This document shows, one piece after another, positions 44,039 to 53,237 of a stretch of DNA of 64,000 nucleotides. Origin of the DNA: Methylosinus sp. H3A (GTDB taxonomy: Bacteria; Pseudomonadota; Alphaproteobacteria; Rhizobiales; Beijerinckiaceae). Location: assembly GCF_015709455.1 (NCBI RefSeq), contig NZ_JADNQW010000006.1, forward strand, positions 1-64,000, written 5' to 3'. Both the position numbers and the translations under genes were made by a program. Position 1 is the stretch's first letter, and the number at the start of each line of letters is the position of its first letter. Under the pieces are notes generated by a model that worked only from the letters and a program-made list of their open reading frames with translations, was not told the origin of the DNA and searched no databases.

Positions 44039-44775
44039 CGAGGAACAGTCCGTAGAAGATGAGAAATGGATTTCAATATAATATATGATATCGCGATCTT
44101 TGATAGAGGCGGCGCGACCAGAGTTCGGCTTAGCTCGGAGACCCCTCGAAAACAAAGCGCTCAGCGCCAGATTCGGCCTGGGAGAAAGGCGTGGCCTCCG
44201 CGAGCGCCGGGTACGCGCGGATGAACATCGAGTCGAAATATCCGGACGCAGTCGTCCTGGAGATCTTGGGAGTGACGCTGCCGCCGGCGGTTGTGCGGCT
44301 ATGGAATCCCGCGCAAGAGAAGACCGCCACTGCCGAAAAAAGAGGCGCGCCTCTGGTGACAAGTGAAGACTGGGCAGGAAGCCCTGGGGCGAAATTGCGG
44401 GCTGTGGCATTCTGCGCTATATTTCACGGAGTGGGACGCCGGGCTTTCGCCCGACGCCCCTGGCCTTAGAAGATCAGCTGGACCCGGATCAGCACTCGCC
44501 AGTGGTTCCGGGTCCTTTCGATTCTAAGGGTGAAGCTCAGTGGTATGAACCACACAGCGATCACCTCCGTGTCGAGGCGGGGCTTCCGCCACAGCCGGGG
44601 GAGCCTATCTCCTCCGGTTGCGCCGCTGGCCCGGCGCTGCTGCTTCCGCCGTCGACGTTCGGTTCCTGCTCCCTTAATCGTTAAGCGACAGTTCCCGAGG
44701 GCGCGCGACCAGCGCTGGCCTAACGGCGGGATTTCATCATAATATAGCCCGATCTAATTTCGGATAGGGCATTCG
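44039..44775. other. gap without confident gene, holding a structured hairpin
   Basis: The 737 bases between the secreted protein and acyltransferase genes contain competing frames: a minus-strand frame 44130-44330 and a plus-strand frame 44191-44469. Neither has a recognised family nor a clear ribosome site. The right half is intergenic and contains the nested stem at 44464-44529. Confidence 0.4.
44464..44529. other. nested stem-loop, possible structured RNA or relic
   Basis: CCTTAGAA (44464-44471) pairs with TTCTAAGG (44522-44529), GGACCCGGA (44480-44488) with TCCGGGTCC (44507-44515), and CACT (44493) with AGTG (44501) around a CGCC loop. It makes a 66-base rod of three stems in an intergenic gap. 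No known RNA family was matched. Confidence 0.5.
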
Positions 44776-45843
44776 ATGGGCAGGCTCGATGCATTGGACG
44801 AGCTGCGCGGGCTGGCGATCACGTCGGTGTTACTGTCGCATCTCGGGCTTGTCTTCGGGCGAGACGCGGCAACGGCGAGCGCGTTTAACCTCCCGGTGTT
44901 CGGCGTGGGCGTCGATCTGTTTTTCGTGATCTCGGGATTTGTGATCGTCCAAAACGTCCATGCGTTGAGAGAGGCCGCCGGCACAGAATTTTGGCGGGGC
45001 GCCATGGCTTTTTGGGCGCGGCGCGCGCTGCGGATCGCCCTGCCTGCGTGGGCGACGATCGCGGCGATCGCGCTGTGGGCGTCCGGCGCCTCGATCGCGG
45101 ATCTGGAGGCGGCGGCAGGATTCTACGGAAATTTTCATTGGGCGCCCTGCTTCGAAGGGGCAGGGGACTGCGGCGATGCGCTGGCGACGTCGCATTTCTG
45201 GTCCCTCGCGATCGAAATGCAGTTTTACGCGGTGGCGCCCTTGGTTGGGGCCTTGTCGCTGAACCAGACGCGCGCCGTCGCTGCCGCCATTTTGCTGGCC
45301 GGCGCACTAACACCAAGGCCGTGGGGCGGCTTCCTATGGGCGTTCAGGGCCGATGGTCTGATGATCGGCGCGCTCCTCGCGCAAGAGCAGCGATCGGCGG
45401 GGTCGTGGTGCGAGCGCGCGCCGCCGATCGGAGTGGGCCTTGCGACATTCTGGTTGATGATCGCGGCGACGCTGGCGCGGGTGTTCGGCGGCGGCGCTTC
45501 CGGCGCTGGCCTGGTCCTCGTTGCAGCGATCTTCGGATTCGTGGTCGCAGGCAGCGTAAGGGAGGAGAGGCGGGGCTGGGCGGCGCTGGCTTCGATTGGG
45601 CGGCTCTCGTTCTCGATCTATCTCGTGCATCTCCCGATTTTCGCGATGACGCGCGCCGCGTTGGAGCGATCGGCTTCAGGCGAGGTGATGATGCTCGCGG
45701 CGATCGGCGCGACGACGGCGGCGGCGATCGCATTGGATCGATTGGCGGCGCGGCCGGCGCAAGCGGCGGCTCGAATCTTATCTGAGCGCATCTGTCGTCG
45801 GTTGGCAGGGCGCAGGACAGCAACCGGATCGGTGACGCGATGA
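44776..45843 (+). CDS. membrane acyltransferase (acyltransferase 3 family)
   Basis: The protein has 355 residues and about ten hydrophobic segments. LDALDELRGLAITSVLLSHLGLVFG and VGVDLFFVISGFVIVQNV are the N-terminal acyltransferase-3 signatures, with RRALRIALPAW. ATSHFWSLAIEMQFYAVAPLV and SFSIYLVHLPIF follow. Such proteins transfer acyl groups to sugars or lipids at the inner membrane (O-antigen or Nod-factor modification). The substrate is not known. Its end overlaps the next gene (ATGA). Confidence 0.88.
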   Translation: MGRLDALDELRGLAITSVLLSHLGLVFGRDAATASAFNLPVFGVGVDLFFVISGFVIVQNVHALREAAGTEFWRGAMAFWARRALRIALPAWATIAAIALWASGASIADLEAAAGFYGNFHWAPCFEGAGDCGDALATSHFWSLAIEMQFYAVAPLVGALSLNQTRAVAAAILLAGALTPRPWGGFLWAFRADGLMIGALLAQEQRSAGSWCERAPPIGVGLATFWLMIAATLARVFGGGASGAGLVLVAAIFGFVVAGSVREERRGWAALASIGRLSFSIYLVHLPIFAMTRAALERSASGEVMMLAAIGATTAAAIALDRLAARPAQAAARILSERICRRLAGRRTATGSVTR

Positions 45844-46181
45844 CGGAGCGGGAGGAAGCGCATTTTGGCGCCGGGGAAGGATTTGCCGAGCTGGGGGAGG
45901 AGGCTCCCGGCGAAGTCACCTGGGCGCCAGACGATCTGCCATCGTCGGAGGAAAGGTCGCACGGGTGCAAGATCGCCGTGCCGACAGGATTCGAAGGAAA
46001 GCCGGAAGCGATAAAGATCGCTGAATTCTGGTTGAATGTCGCGGATGGCGATCCGCTTTTGGCGCTCGTAAGGGCCTGCGAACGCATGTCGGAAATCGTG
46101 GATAAGGAGAGCTTCGGGTTTCGAAGGGGGCGAAGCCCGGTGATGCCGACGGGGCTCTTGCGAGATGAAAGATTGCTCTGA
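45840..46181 (+). CDS. small hypothetical protein coupled to the acyltransferase
   Basis: The protein has 113 residues, acidic, starting in the overlap with the acyltransferase stop. IKIAEFWLNVADGDPLLALVRACERMSEIV is helical. No family is recognised. The overlap supports it being translated. Confidence 0.55.
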   Translation: MTEREEAHFGAGEGFAELGEEAPGEVTWAPDDLPSSEERSHGCKIAVPTGFEGKPEAIKIAEFWLNVADGDPLLALVRACERMSEIVDKESFGFRRGRSPVMPTGLLRDERLL

Positions 46182-46201
46182 CGAGTGAAACGGAGACTTC
46201 G

Positions 46202-46516
46202 ATGACAAAGAGCGGTGAGTTTGTGGAGCAAGATGATCTGGCTGGCGAGCTCGCGCTAGCCTTCGCTCGCTTGCCCGAAAACGACCGTCGACGATGCCGG
46301 CATGTCCCGTCAGGCGATCGGACCGCCGACATTTTGGTGCATGTGGAGGCCGAGGATGGGTCGCAATGGCTCGAGGGCGTCGTGGTCGACGCCCAGAGAG
46401 ACGATGTCGGCGCGATGTGTCTCGACGAGGAATTCGTGGTGTTCAGCGTGACGGCCGAGGCGAGTGGTGAATTGATCCGGTGTAACGCATCGGCATGTCG
46501 CGTGGAGCTCCTCTGA
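46202..46516 (+). CDS. small hypothetical protein
   Basis: The protein has 104 residues, acidic. DLAGELALAFARLPENDRRRCRHV, then beta-rich GVVVDAQRDDVGAMCLDEEFVVFSV and three Cys. It begins 20 bases after the previous stop, so it is likely in the same unit. Unknown function. Confidence 0.55.
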   Translation: MTKSGEFVEQDDLAGELALAFARLPENDRRRCRHVPSGDRTADILVHVEAEDGSQWLEGVVVDAQRDDVGAMCLDEEFVVFSVTAEASGELIRCNASACRVELL

Positions 46517-46540
46517 AAGAGGAACCGCCATTGCGAGTGG

Positions 46541-47119
46541 TCAATTTTTATAGGGCGTGGTGCGGCGGCCAAAGGGTAGCCAAGCAAAGTTGTCGGTGGG
46601 CGACGCTTCAGGGTTGATCCACGGCGCCGCGGCGTGCGGCGGATCGGTAGGGCGCATGTGCCACGCGCCTGCGTAGTAGTAGTAATTCACGGTCTCGCGA
46701 GACAGGCGCAGGTCTGAGGCGTTGTAGAAATCAGTGGCACAGTGAATGGCCTCGCCCTGCGGGGGCTCGATCCGGCCGGTCGTGTCGTTGAGCGTGCCAG
46801 GCGCGCAGGCGAAGACCTGGACACGAACAGCCTTTCGATCGTCCGGGCTCGAGCGAGCAGGGTCGAGCGTTACGAGATAGTCGCGGCGAAAGGCGTTGTT
46901 GGCCTGGTCCTGCGTCGGGTAAGGGGCCTGGCGAGCGAGCACTGGGGCGAATGTGTCCGGCTCCTGAGCATATTCGAGGCGGCCAGGAACGACTCTCGCC
47001 GGTGCCAGCAGTGGCTCTCGGCTTGGGGCGAGGAGGGCGACAGGCTCCGGTACCGTTGAATTGCAAGCGGCGATCGGCGCGGCGACAGAGAGAAACGCAA
47101 AGCGGCGGAAAAGCTTCAT
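46541..47119 (-). CDS. outer-membrane lipoprotein, hypothetical
   Basis: The protein has 192 residues. The lipobox IAAC (Cys about residue 19) marks a lipoprotein. The mature region is Pro-rich then mixed, with RRDYLVTLDPARSSPDDRKAV and CAPGTLNDTTGRIEPPQGEAIHC. No family is named. It is downstream of the SNase-like gene on the same strand. Confidence 0.65.
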   Translation of the reverse strand: MKLFRRFAFLSVAAPIAACNSTVPEPVALLAPSREPLLAPARVVPGRLEYAQEPDTFAPVLARQAPYPTQDQANNAFRRDYLVTLDPARSSPDDRKAVRVQVFACAPGTLNDTTGRIEPPQGEAIHCATDFYNASDLRLSRETVNYYYYAGAWHMRPTDPPHAAAPWINPEASPTDNFAWLPFGRRTTPYKN

Positions 47120-47192
47120 GGGGATGCACCCTAAATTTTAGTGAATCACAAATAGCCGGCCGGGGCGCACCAAGGCAAGCGGATAACCGGAT

Positions 47193-47729
47193 CTATTCGT
47201 TTGAGACTTGCGCCGCGGTTGGAGTGGGCACTTCCCAGGGCATAGTGAATTGGCTGGACCAGAGACCCCGGTAAGTCTTTTTTGCCTGTTCCTGAGCCGC
47301 GCCATAAGCGCGAACGAGCTCGTTTCGATCCGGCGGCAATGTGACGGCGAGTCCCTCTTTGAGCATGTCTGCCGCGAGGTCGGAATGCTCTGAGGATGAA
47401 CAGCGGGCCAAGCGAACCGCGTCCTGCTCGCGTAGAATGTTGCAGGATACCCATTTTCCGAGCGTGGCGTTCACGAGCCAGCCCGTGGCGACCGCGGCGC
47501 AAGGCCAATGCTGCCGGGCGAGAGTGGCGAGCTGCCCGGCCCGGCAAGAATCAACCCCGTAGAGGCGATAGACAGACCCGGTCTCGATGTCGCGGAAGCT
47601 TGTCGAGTCGAGGACTTCGACACGCATGGGCGGAAGTTGGGCCGGCGTGTTCGGAGTGTATACGGTCTGCGCCCGGCAAACGCCGGGCGCAGACACGATG
47701 GCGATCGCGGCGAGGAGCGGACGGATCAT
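47193..47729 (-). CDS. secreted SNase-like protein
   Basis: The protein has 178 residues and a signal peptide ending GVCRAQ. YRLYGVDSCRAGQLATLARQHWPC is the SNase-like core, with GAAQEQAKKTYRGLWSS at the end. The catalytic Arg/Glu pair of staphylococcal nuclease is not clearly present, so it may be a non-catalytic relative. It is a paralogue of the broken gene at 202-829. It begins nine bases after the RTX gene stop and probably shares its transcript. Confidence 0.7.
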   Translation of the reverse strand: MIRPLLAAIAIVSAPGVCRAQTVYTPNTPAQLPPMRVEVLDSTSFRDIETGSVYRLYGVDSCRAGQLATLARQHWPCAAVATGWLVNATLGKWVSCNILREQDAVRLARCSSSEHSDLAADMLKEGLAVTLPPDRNELVRAYGAAQEQAKKTYRGLWSSQFTMPWEVPTPTAAQVSNE

Positions 47730-47738
47730 GCGGATGTC

Positions 47739-49505
47739 CTAGGAGATCAGAGAGCCGGCCACATAATCGCTGGGCGCGGAGGAAAAGACCGAAGGCAGGG
47801 CTCCCAAGGTGATGTTGTGGTTGATCGTGAACAGCAAGCTCCAGTCTACCAGAGTTTGGTCCTGAAACGCGAGTTGGATGAACCCTGTGTCCGAGCCGAT
47901 CCCATGATAGGCGACACCATTCATATCGATGTCAGATCCTGTCACAGGGCCGATGAAGATCGAGTCGCCAGTATCTTTCAATACGAGCGCAGCGTTCCCT
48001 TTCCACGTCTCCGAATAATAGGAGCTGCCCGGGACTCCGGAAGTGTTGGTGAGCGCCGCGTCCCAATACAGCGTGACGTCGTCGGAGGTCACGCCATCGA
48101 ACTCAATCGTGTTGATACCGGATACGGTCGCGCTGCCGCCAAGACCGCCGCTCTGCGTGGCGACCTGCACGTAGTCATGGCCGCTGCCGCGTCGAAGCAG
48201 CACGGTTGCTCCATCGACCAAAGTGCCATCGTTGTTCCAATTTTGAGGAACTTGCGTTGCATCGATGACGTCGTTGCCGGTTCCTCCATCAATGATGTCG
48301 CCGCCGACGGCTGTGCTGATGTAATCGGCTCCGGCGCCGCCGAAAAGGAAGTCTTGCGACGCGCCATCATGGATTCGATCAGAGCCTCCGCCGCTCAGAA
48401 TGAGGGAACCGTTGTCGCCGGCGAAGAACTCGCCACTGTTGGCGCCGCCGAGTACAGCGGAGCGGCCGGAGAGATCCGCGGCGACGGAGGCGCCAGTGGT
48501 CTGAAAAACGAATTGGTCTGGCCCGAAGGCGTCGATAAGGGAGAAGGCTTCGGCGTATCCAGGGTCATTTTGCAGCAGGTTCCAATTCGCCTGGTCGAAG
48601 GTTCCGATTGCTGCGAGCTTTTCGCCGGTGAGCATGGTGCTCAGCCACCCAGCATCGCTTGACGCGGCCGCAGAGGCCGCAGCAATGTCTACAGCGATCG
48701 AGCCGCCTCGATCACTGACGAATGGCGCGAGGACTCCTGGATCGGAGCTGGTCATCACCGCATCCAGCAGAACGCCTTCGATTGCGTCCGAGTAGAAAGG
48801 GTTGTCAGCCGATGCGCCGGCGCTCGAAATCGGGACGATGAGATTTGTGATCGGCGTGACCGCGTGATCGCCGATGTATTGCGTTGCGGCCGTCGCCCAA
48901 ACGCCGTCCCCCTTCACGAACGTGTAATTGCGCCAGTCGATGACATAGCCGACGCGCATATCTTGGACCCAATCGAAGGCGCTCCCGTAATTCGCATCGG
49001 CCGGATTTCCGAAAAGCTGGTGGCCGATCATTGCCAAATAGGTTTCGGCATAGTGGGTGAGCGTCGCCGTCATCCAGTCGTAGTTCGAGCCGAGGGTCTC
49101 GATGATGTTGTATGGCGTCCAGGCTTCCTGAGCATGGGGATTGCCGAAGTAGGTTAGAGAGAACGTCAACGAGTGGTAGTTGGCGATGTCGCTCGGAGTA
49201 ATATCATTCCAGCCAGCTTGCGTTCTAGCGGCATAATCGCGATTGATGAGATCGAGGCGAATAGCTTCTTGATTCGCTGCCGAATATGTCAAGCCTAGGT
49301 CATGAACCAGCTTGTTTTGCGCATAGGTGTTCGCAACGATGGAAGCCCATGAAGTTGGGTTCTGCACCGATGCGGCGAGATTGCCATAAGGGAAATAGTG
49401 TGCGATCGCGCTGTAATAGATCGTCGCTCCAGACGTTCCGCCCGTCGCCAGCGCTTGATCACGGGCGGCAGTGATTTCATCGATCTGATTTTGGGTAAGA
49501 GACAT
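47739..49505 (-). CDS. RTX-type calcium-binding secreted protein
   Basis: The protein has 588 residues and no signal peptide. Residues about 360-420 hold glycine-rich RTX repeats (GGGSDRIHDGASQDFLFGGAG, then GGTGNDVIDA), which fold on calcium after type I secretion. The C-terminal 60 residues may be the uncleaved secretion signal. The first 350 residues are of unknown function and might be an enzyme. The start follows GAAAGGAGTATCAC. No T1SS exporter genes are seen nearby. Confidence 0.8.
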   Translation of the reverse strand: MSLTQNQIDEITAARDQALATGGTSGATIYYSAIAHYFPYGNLAASVQNPTSWASIVANTYAQNKLVHDLGLTYSAANQEAIRLDLINRDYAARTQAGWNDITPSDIANYHSLTFSLTYFGNPHAQEAWTPYNIIETLGSNYDWMTATLTHYAETYLAMIGHQLFGNPADANYGSAFDWVQDMRVGYVIDWRNYTFVKGDGVWATAATQYIGDHAVTPITNLIVPISSAGASADNPFYSDAIEGVLLDAVMTSSDPGVLAPFVSDRGGSIAVDIAAASAAASSDAGWLSTMLTGEKLAAIGTFDQANWNLLQNDPGYAEAFSLIDAFGPDQFVFQTTGASVAADLSGRSAVLGGANSGEFFAGDNGSLILSGGGSDRIHDGASQDFLFGGAGADYISTAVGGDIIDGGTGNDVIDATQVPQNWNNDGTLVDGATVLLRRGSGHDYVQVATQSGGLGGSATVSGINTIEFDGVTSDDVTLYWDAALTNTSGVPGSSYYSETWKGNAALVLKDTGDSIFIGPVTGSDIDMNGVAYHGIGSDTGFIQLAFQDQTLVDWSLLFTINHNITLGALPSVFSSAPSDYVAGSLIS

Positions 49506-49533
49506 GTGATACTCCTTTCATTGAATGTCGTCA

Positions 49534-50199
49534 TCACGGAACAGTCATGTGATTTATTAAAGCGATTGTATGATCGCGTATTTGACGCCACTCGGCTAAG
49601 TGACTTCGCCCGAACGTGAGTTTCACGAGGCTCTTTTGATAAAAAAAGAATTCGCTACAGCTAGGGAAATTTACCGTTCCTGCCATGTCGCAGGCTATTA
49701 TCAGTTTAAGCTCGTTGCCTTCACGAAGAACGAACCCATCATGTCTCTGATTTCGATCTTCGCTAGTGACCGTCTCAAGGCCATCCCATTCAGCATGTGG
49801 GCCTTCGATCGTAGCTCCTCGCAAACGCGCTTTAAAGGTGCTTTCCATCGTTGCGCCACGCAAACCGCCGATAAGCAGGTTTAGCATTGGTCCCCATCCC
49901 TGGCCCCAGACTTCAGACGGCACAGCCAATTGATTGTTTCGAGTGGCGGGGACGATATCTGGAAGCAGAGCCTTCAAGAAAATTCCCTGATCCGATCCGT
50001 CCTCTTTCGGCGGGTAGGCAAAAAATGGTCGAGGAATGGACAGATGCAGGCCATTGACGAGGACCTGGACACAATCGGTCTTGCAGGCCAGTTCAGTGCG
50101 CGCCTCGGCGTGAGCCGGGATCATGAACGCAAGAACGGCGGTCAACGCAGCGCCGGCGACGGCAATCGGCCTTGTAGGAGTCGTACGATCAGCGCGCAT
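49534..50199 (-). CDS. secreted protein, tandem paralogue 1
   Basis: ATG at 50199 gives 221 residues with a signal peptide ending PAHAEA. It has conserved CKTDCVQVLVNGLHLSIPRPFFA, then AVPSEVWGQGWGPMLNLLI and FPSCSEFFFYQ. It closely resembles the upstream gene product along the whole length. Role unknown. It overlaps the upstream gene by 11 bases and lies beside the RTX gene. Confidence 0.7.
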   Translation of the reverse strand: MRADRTTPTRPIAVAGAALTAVLAFMIPAHAEARTELACKTDCVQVLVNGLHLSIPRPFFAYPPKEDGSDQGIFLKALLPDIVPATRNNQLAVPSEVWGQGWGPMLNLLIGGLRGATMESTFKARLRGATIEGPHAEWDGLETVTSEDRNQRHDGFVLREGNELKLIIACDMAGTVNFPSCSEFFFYQKSLVKLTFGRSHLAEWRQIRDHTIALINHMTVP

Positions 50200-50914
50200 C
50201 TCGCGGCCCTTCGCGATCGGAGGGAAGGATCGTGAAACGGTCAATAAATGCAATTGCGCTGTCGCGGATCGAACGCCAGTCCGAGATCCGATGGCGTCCA
50301 AATGTTAGCTGCACCAATGCGTTGCGGTAGAAGAAAAACTCTACGCAAGCAGGGAAATTGACAGTTCCGTTTATAGTGCATGTCATGATGAAATTCAGCT
50401 TATCATCTTCCCGTAAAAAGAAGCCGTCATTTTGTTGGTGTGGATCTTCACTCGAGGCCGTCTCAAGGCCATCCCAGATTGGGTACGATCCTGTGAGGAC
50501 ATCTCGACCCAGGTGCGCTTTGAGGATCGTGTGAAACGTCGCTGCTCGTGGCTCCTCGATTAGCATATTGAGCGTCGGCCCCCATCCCTCACCCCAGACG
50601 GCGGAAGGCACTGCGAGTCGATTTTTGCGTGTCGCCGGAGCAAGGTCGGGTAGGAGAGCGCTAAGAAATATGTCGTGATTTGTGCCGTCTCCTTTCGGAG
50701 GAGAGGCAAAATAGACGCGCGGGATCGACAGATGCAGGCCATTGACTAGGGCCTGGACGCAATCCGCTTTGCACGCCGGTTCCGAGGGGGCTTCGGCGTG
50801 AGCCGGGACCGTTGCCACGAGCAGGGCAATGGACCTCGCTATGAGGCCGGAGCTCCAGCGGCGCACTGTCGGCGCCGCACGTTCAGCGTTCGTCTTGTTG
50901 CTCGTGGCGATCAT
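50189..50914 (-). CDS. secreted protein, tandem paralogue 2
   Basis: The protein has 241 residues with a signal peptide ending PAHAEA. It has CKADCVQALVNGLHLSIPRVYFA, then AVPSAVWGEGWGPTLNMLI and FPACVEFFFYRNAL, parallel to its neighbour, so the pair arose by duplication. Conserved Cys suggest disulphides in the periplasm. Tandem secreted paralogues beside a large secreted protein can be immunity or partner proteins, a hypothesis only. Confidence 0.7.
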   Translation of the reverse strand: MIATSNKTNAERAAPTVRRWSSGLIARSIALLVATVPAHAEAPSEPACKADCVQALVNGLHLSIPRVYFASPPKGDGTNHDIFLSALLPDLAPATRKNRLAVPSAVWGEGWGPTLNMLIEEPRAATFHTILKAHLGRDVLTGSYPIWDGLETASSEDPHQQNDGFFLREDDKLNFIMTCTINGTVNFPACVEFFFYRNALVQLTFGRHRISDWRSIRDSAIAFIDRFTILPSDREGPRDAR

Positions 50915-50922
50915 TTTTCATC

Positions 50923-51393
50923 CTAGAACTGCGGCTTAGCGACCATCAGCCAGAAGATCAGGATCATGGCGGCGAAAGCGGGCCAGCCGAGGGTAAACCA
51001 CCAGAGGAGATAGGTGCGATAGACGGCCGGCAGAGCCGCATCTTTCTCGAGGCATTGCGCGGCGATGCGCGCCATGCGGATTTGCAGCCACACGACCGGC
51101 AGCCAGCAGGCGCCGACGAAGAGATAGAGCGCGACGGCCGCGAGGAGCCAGGGGGTATCCAGCGGCCAGCCCTGATCCAATGCGAGCAGCACTCCAGTGA
51201 CGGGCTGCACGATGACGGCGGGGGTTGTGAACAGCCAATCGGCGAGCACGACATTTCTGTTGCCGACGACGATGGCCCGCAAATCGCCGCGCAGATTGCT
51301 GGCGAGGCCGTGAAAGGCCGTGCCGATCCCCGTGCCGAACAAGATAGTCGAGCTGATGATGTGCGCGGTCTTCAGAGTGACGGGATCGAGCAT
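50923..51393 (-). CDS. DUF2269-like membrane protein
   Basis: The protein has 156 residues and four membrane helices. LKTAHIISSTILFGTGIGTAF and FTTPAVIVQPVTGVLLA match the DUF2269 family. It starts a few bases after the stop of the epimerase-DoxX gene, so they form one operon. Function is not known. Confidence 0.8.
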   Translation of the reverse strand: MLDPVTLKTAHIISSTILFGTGIGTAFHGLASNLRGDLRAIVVGNRNVVLADWLFTTPAVIVQPVTGVLLALDQGWPLDTPWLLAAVALYLFVGACWLPVVWLQIRMARIAAQCLEKDAALPAVYRTYLLWWFTLGWPAFAAMILIFWLMVAKPQF

Positions 51394-51396
51394 GGG

Positions 51397-52647
51397 TCAG
51401 GACTCCAATGCGATCATGACGAGGATCGCCGCAGCTATCGGCAGATTCTTGAGCAGCGGCGCGAAGGGATGCAGCCAATAGTCCGACGGCAGACGGGCCG
51501 CGATGATCGTGAAGGCAAGCATGGTCGCGAGCTGCGCGGCGCCGACGAGGGCAGGGCGCCAGCGCAGCAGCAACAGTACGCCGAGCAGGAGATCGACCGC
51601 CGCGCCCCCATAGAGCGCAAAGTCGGCGAGCGCGCCGTGAACGCCTATCTCGGCGAGCAGCGCATAGCTCTTCTCCTGCGGATAGAGTCCGAAGGAGAGA
51701 AAGCCCGTCGCGACCCACAACAGGCCGAGGCTCCAACGCAGCACCGGAGGCAGGAAGAACAGTCGCGCCGCCTGCCTGTCCGCCCCGCAGGCCGGCTCCA
51801 GCGCCAGAGCGTCGCGAATATAGCGCGGCGGCCGGCCGAGCGCGGCTGTCATCGGCGAACAATCCGCCACATTGCCACGAGAGAGGAGCTTCACCACCTC
51901 GCGATTGAGCGGGCCGGTCGTGACACGACCGCCGATTGAGGCCGCGAGCAGAAACAAGCGGTAGGGCACGCGAAAGAAGCGCGCGGGCTTCAAGCCGAGC
52001 CACTCGCGCAACAGCGCGAGCAGCGTGTCCGTCGTCATCGGCTCCGGGCCGACGACATTGAAGCGCCTGGGGGAGGGCGCGCCTTCCGCGATGCGCGCGG
52101 CGACCTCGGCGAGATCGCTGACGTGCGCGGGCTGAAAACGCCAAGCGTCGTCGCCGAAGCTCGGAAGAAAGGGGAGGACAGCGGCGGCGAGCAGCCAGCG
52201 CGTGCTCGCGCCGCCCCGTCCGACGACGAGCGAGGGGCGCAGGATGCGCCAGTCCAAGCGTGCGCCGTCCGGATCGAGCGCGGCGAGTTGCTCCTCAGCG
52301 ACCGCCTTGCTGCGCTGATAGATGGTTTCACCTTGGCTCTCCACGCCGAGGGCCGAGACGTGGATGAGCCGCGTGACGCCTACAGCGAGGCAGGCGCGAA
52401 AGAGATTGGAGGCGCCATCCGCATGGACGGCGGCCATGCTATTGGCGCCGACGTCCCTAACGAGCCCCGCGCAATTGATAACGACTTCGAAGTTCGCGAG
52501 CTTATCGCGAAGTTGGGCTTCGCCGTCACGAGCCAGATCGATCTCGACCCGCGATGAGGCGTTGACCTCATGCCCGCGATCTCGGAGTCGGCCGGCAATA
52601 TGCCGTCCGATAAATCCGCTGCCGCCTACGATGAGAATGCGAGCCAA
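51397..52647 (-). CDS. NAD-dependent epimerase fused to a DoxX-like membrane domain
   Basis: The start TTG at 52647 has a GGAG site eight bases upstream, so it is preferred over the TTG at 52662. The protein has 416 residues. The N-terminal Rossmann fold ILIVGGSGFIGRHIAGRL (GxxGxxG) and the YQRSK catalytic pair indicate an extended SDR enzyme. The C-terminal 120 residues hold four membrane helices of DoxX type. Such fusions occur with DUF2269 genes in proteobacterial chromosomes. It is probably cargo, substrate unknown. Confidence 0.82.
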   Translation of the reverse strand: MARILIVGGSGFIGRHIAGRLRDRGHEVNASSRVEIDLARDGEAQLRDKLANFEVVINCAGLVRDVGANSMAAVHADGASNLFRACLAVGVTRLIHVSALGVESQGETIYQRSKAVAEEQLAALDPDGARLDWRILRPSLVVGRGGASTRWLLAAAVLPFLPSFGDDAWRFQPAHVSDLAEVAARIAEGAPSPRRFNVVGPEPMTTDTLLALLREWLGLKPARFFRVPYRLFLLAASIGGRVTTGPLNREVVKLLSRGNVADCSPMTAALGRPPRYIRDALALEPACGADRQAARLFFLPPVLRWSLGLLWVATGFLSFGLYPQEKSYALLAEIGVHGALADFALYGGAAVDLLLGVLLLLRWRPALVGAAQLATMLAFTIIAARLPSDYWLHPFAPLLKNLPIAAAILVMIALES

Positions 52648-52776
52648 GGTCAGTCTCCGCAAATTTCGGCGATGAAAAAATAAATACGATGGCGGGAATT
52701 AGTGGTTGCCGGTTTTTGCCGAATCTTTCTGGACCGCGGCATGTGAGCCGATGGGCCTTGTCGTCCCCGAACGAGA

Positions 52777-53130
52777 CTACTCGTCGTCGCCGCCGCGTGT
52801 GTCGCTTATGGGATGCGCGTCAATCCGGCCGATCTCCAGTTCCGTCGTGTAGATGCGATCGGCGCCCTTTTCGTAAGAATTGGCCCTAATGCGGCCGTCT
52901 ATGTTGACTTGCCACCCGATCTTGACGTTGGCGATAATGTAATCGCCAATTTTTCGGTTGAAGGTGAAAGCTGTCAGGAAGTCGGTTTTTTTCTTCCGCT
53001 CCCCCGTTTCTTTGTCAGTCCAAAATTCATCGACGCCTATGGTTATGACGGTTTTGGGAGTTCGGTCCCCGAATTGACGGGGGGCCTGAGATACATTGCC
53101 CGAAATCACAAAAAAATTGCGCGAGGTCAT
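52777..53130 (-). CDS. ssb: second single-stranded DNA-binding protein
   Basis: The protein has 117 residues. NFFVISGNVSQAPRQFGD, KTDFLTAFTFNRKIGDYI and VNIDGRIRANSYEKGADRIY fit the SSB OB fold. The C terminus RGGDDE lacks the usual phenylalanine tip. It differs clearly from the SSB at 20694. Both probably serve single-strand DNA in transfer or replication. Confidence 0.8.
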   Translation of the reverse strand: MTSRNFFVISGNVSQAPRQFGDRTPKTVITIGVDEFWTDKETGERKKKTDFLTAFTFNRKIGDYIIANVKIGWQVNIDGRIRANSYEKGADRIYTTELEIGRIDAHPISDTRGGDDE

Positions 53131-53237
53131 GGAGCGGCCCTCAAATTGGTTACAGCGTATTGTTTAATGAAGAAAAGCCGGTTTGCCAACAGGCGCGGGC
53201 GAAGAGGGTGGAGGGCCGGTTTCGAAGGGGGAGGCGC

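Noticed and set aside
44500..44620. tRNA-like stretches (TTCGATTC, GCTCAGTGGTA)
   Set aside because: The parts cannot be arranged into an acceptor stem, D-arm, anticodon arm and T-arm in the correct order and spacing.
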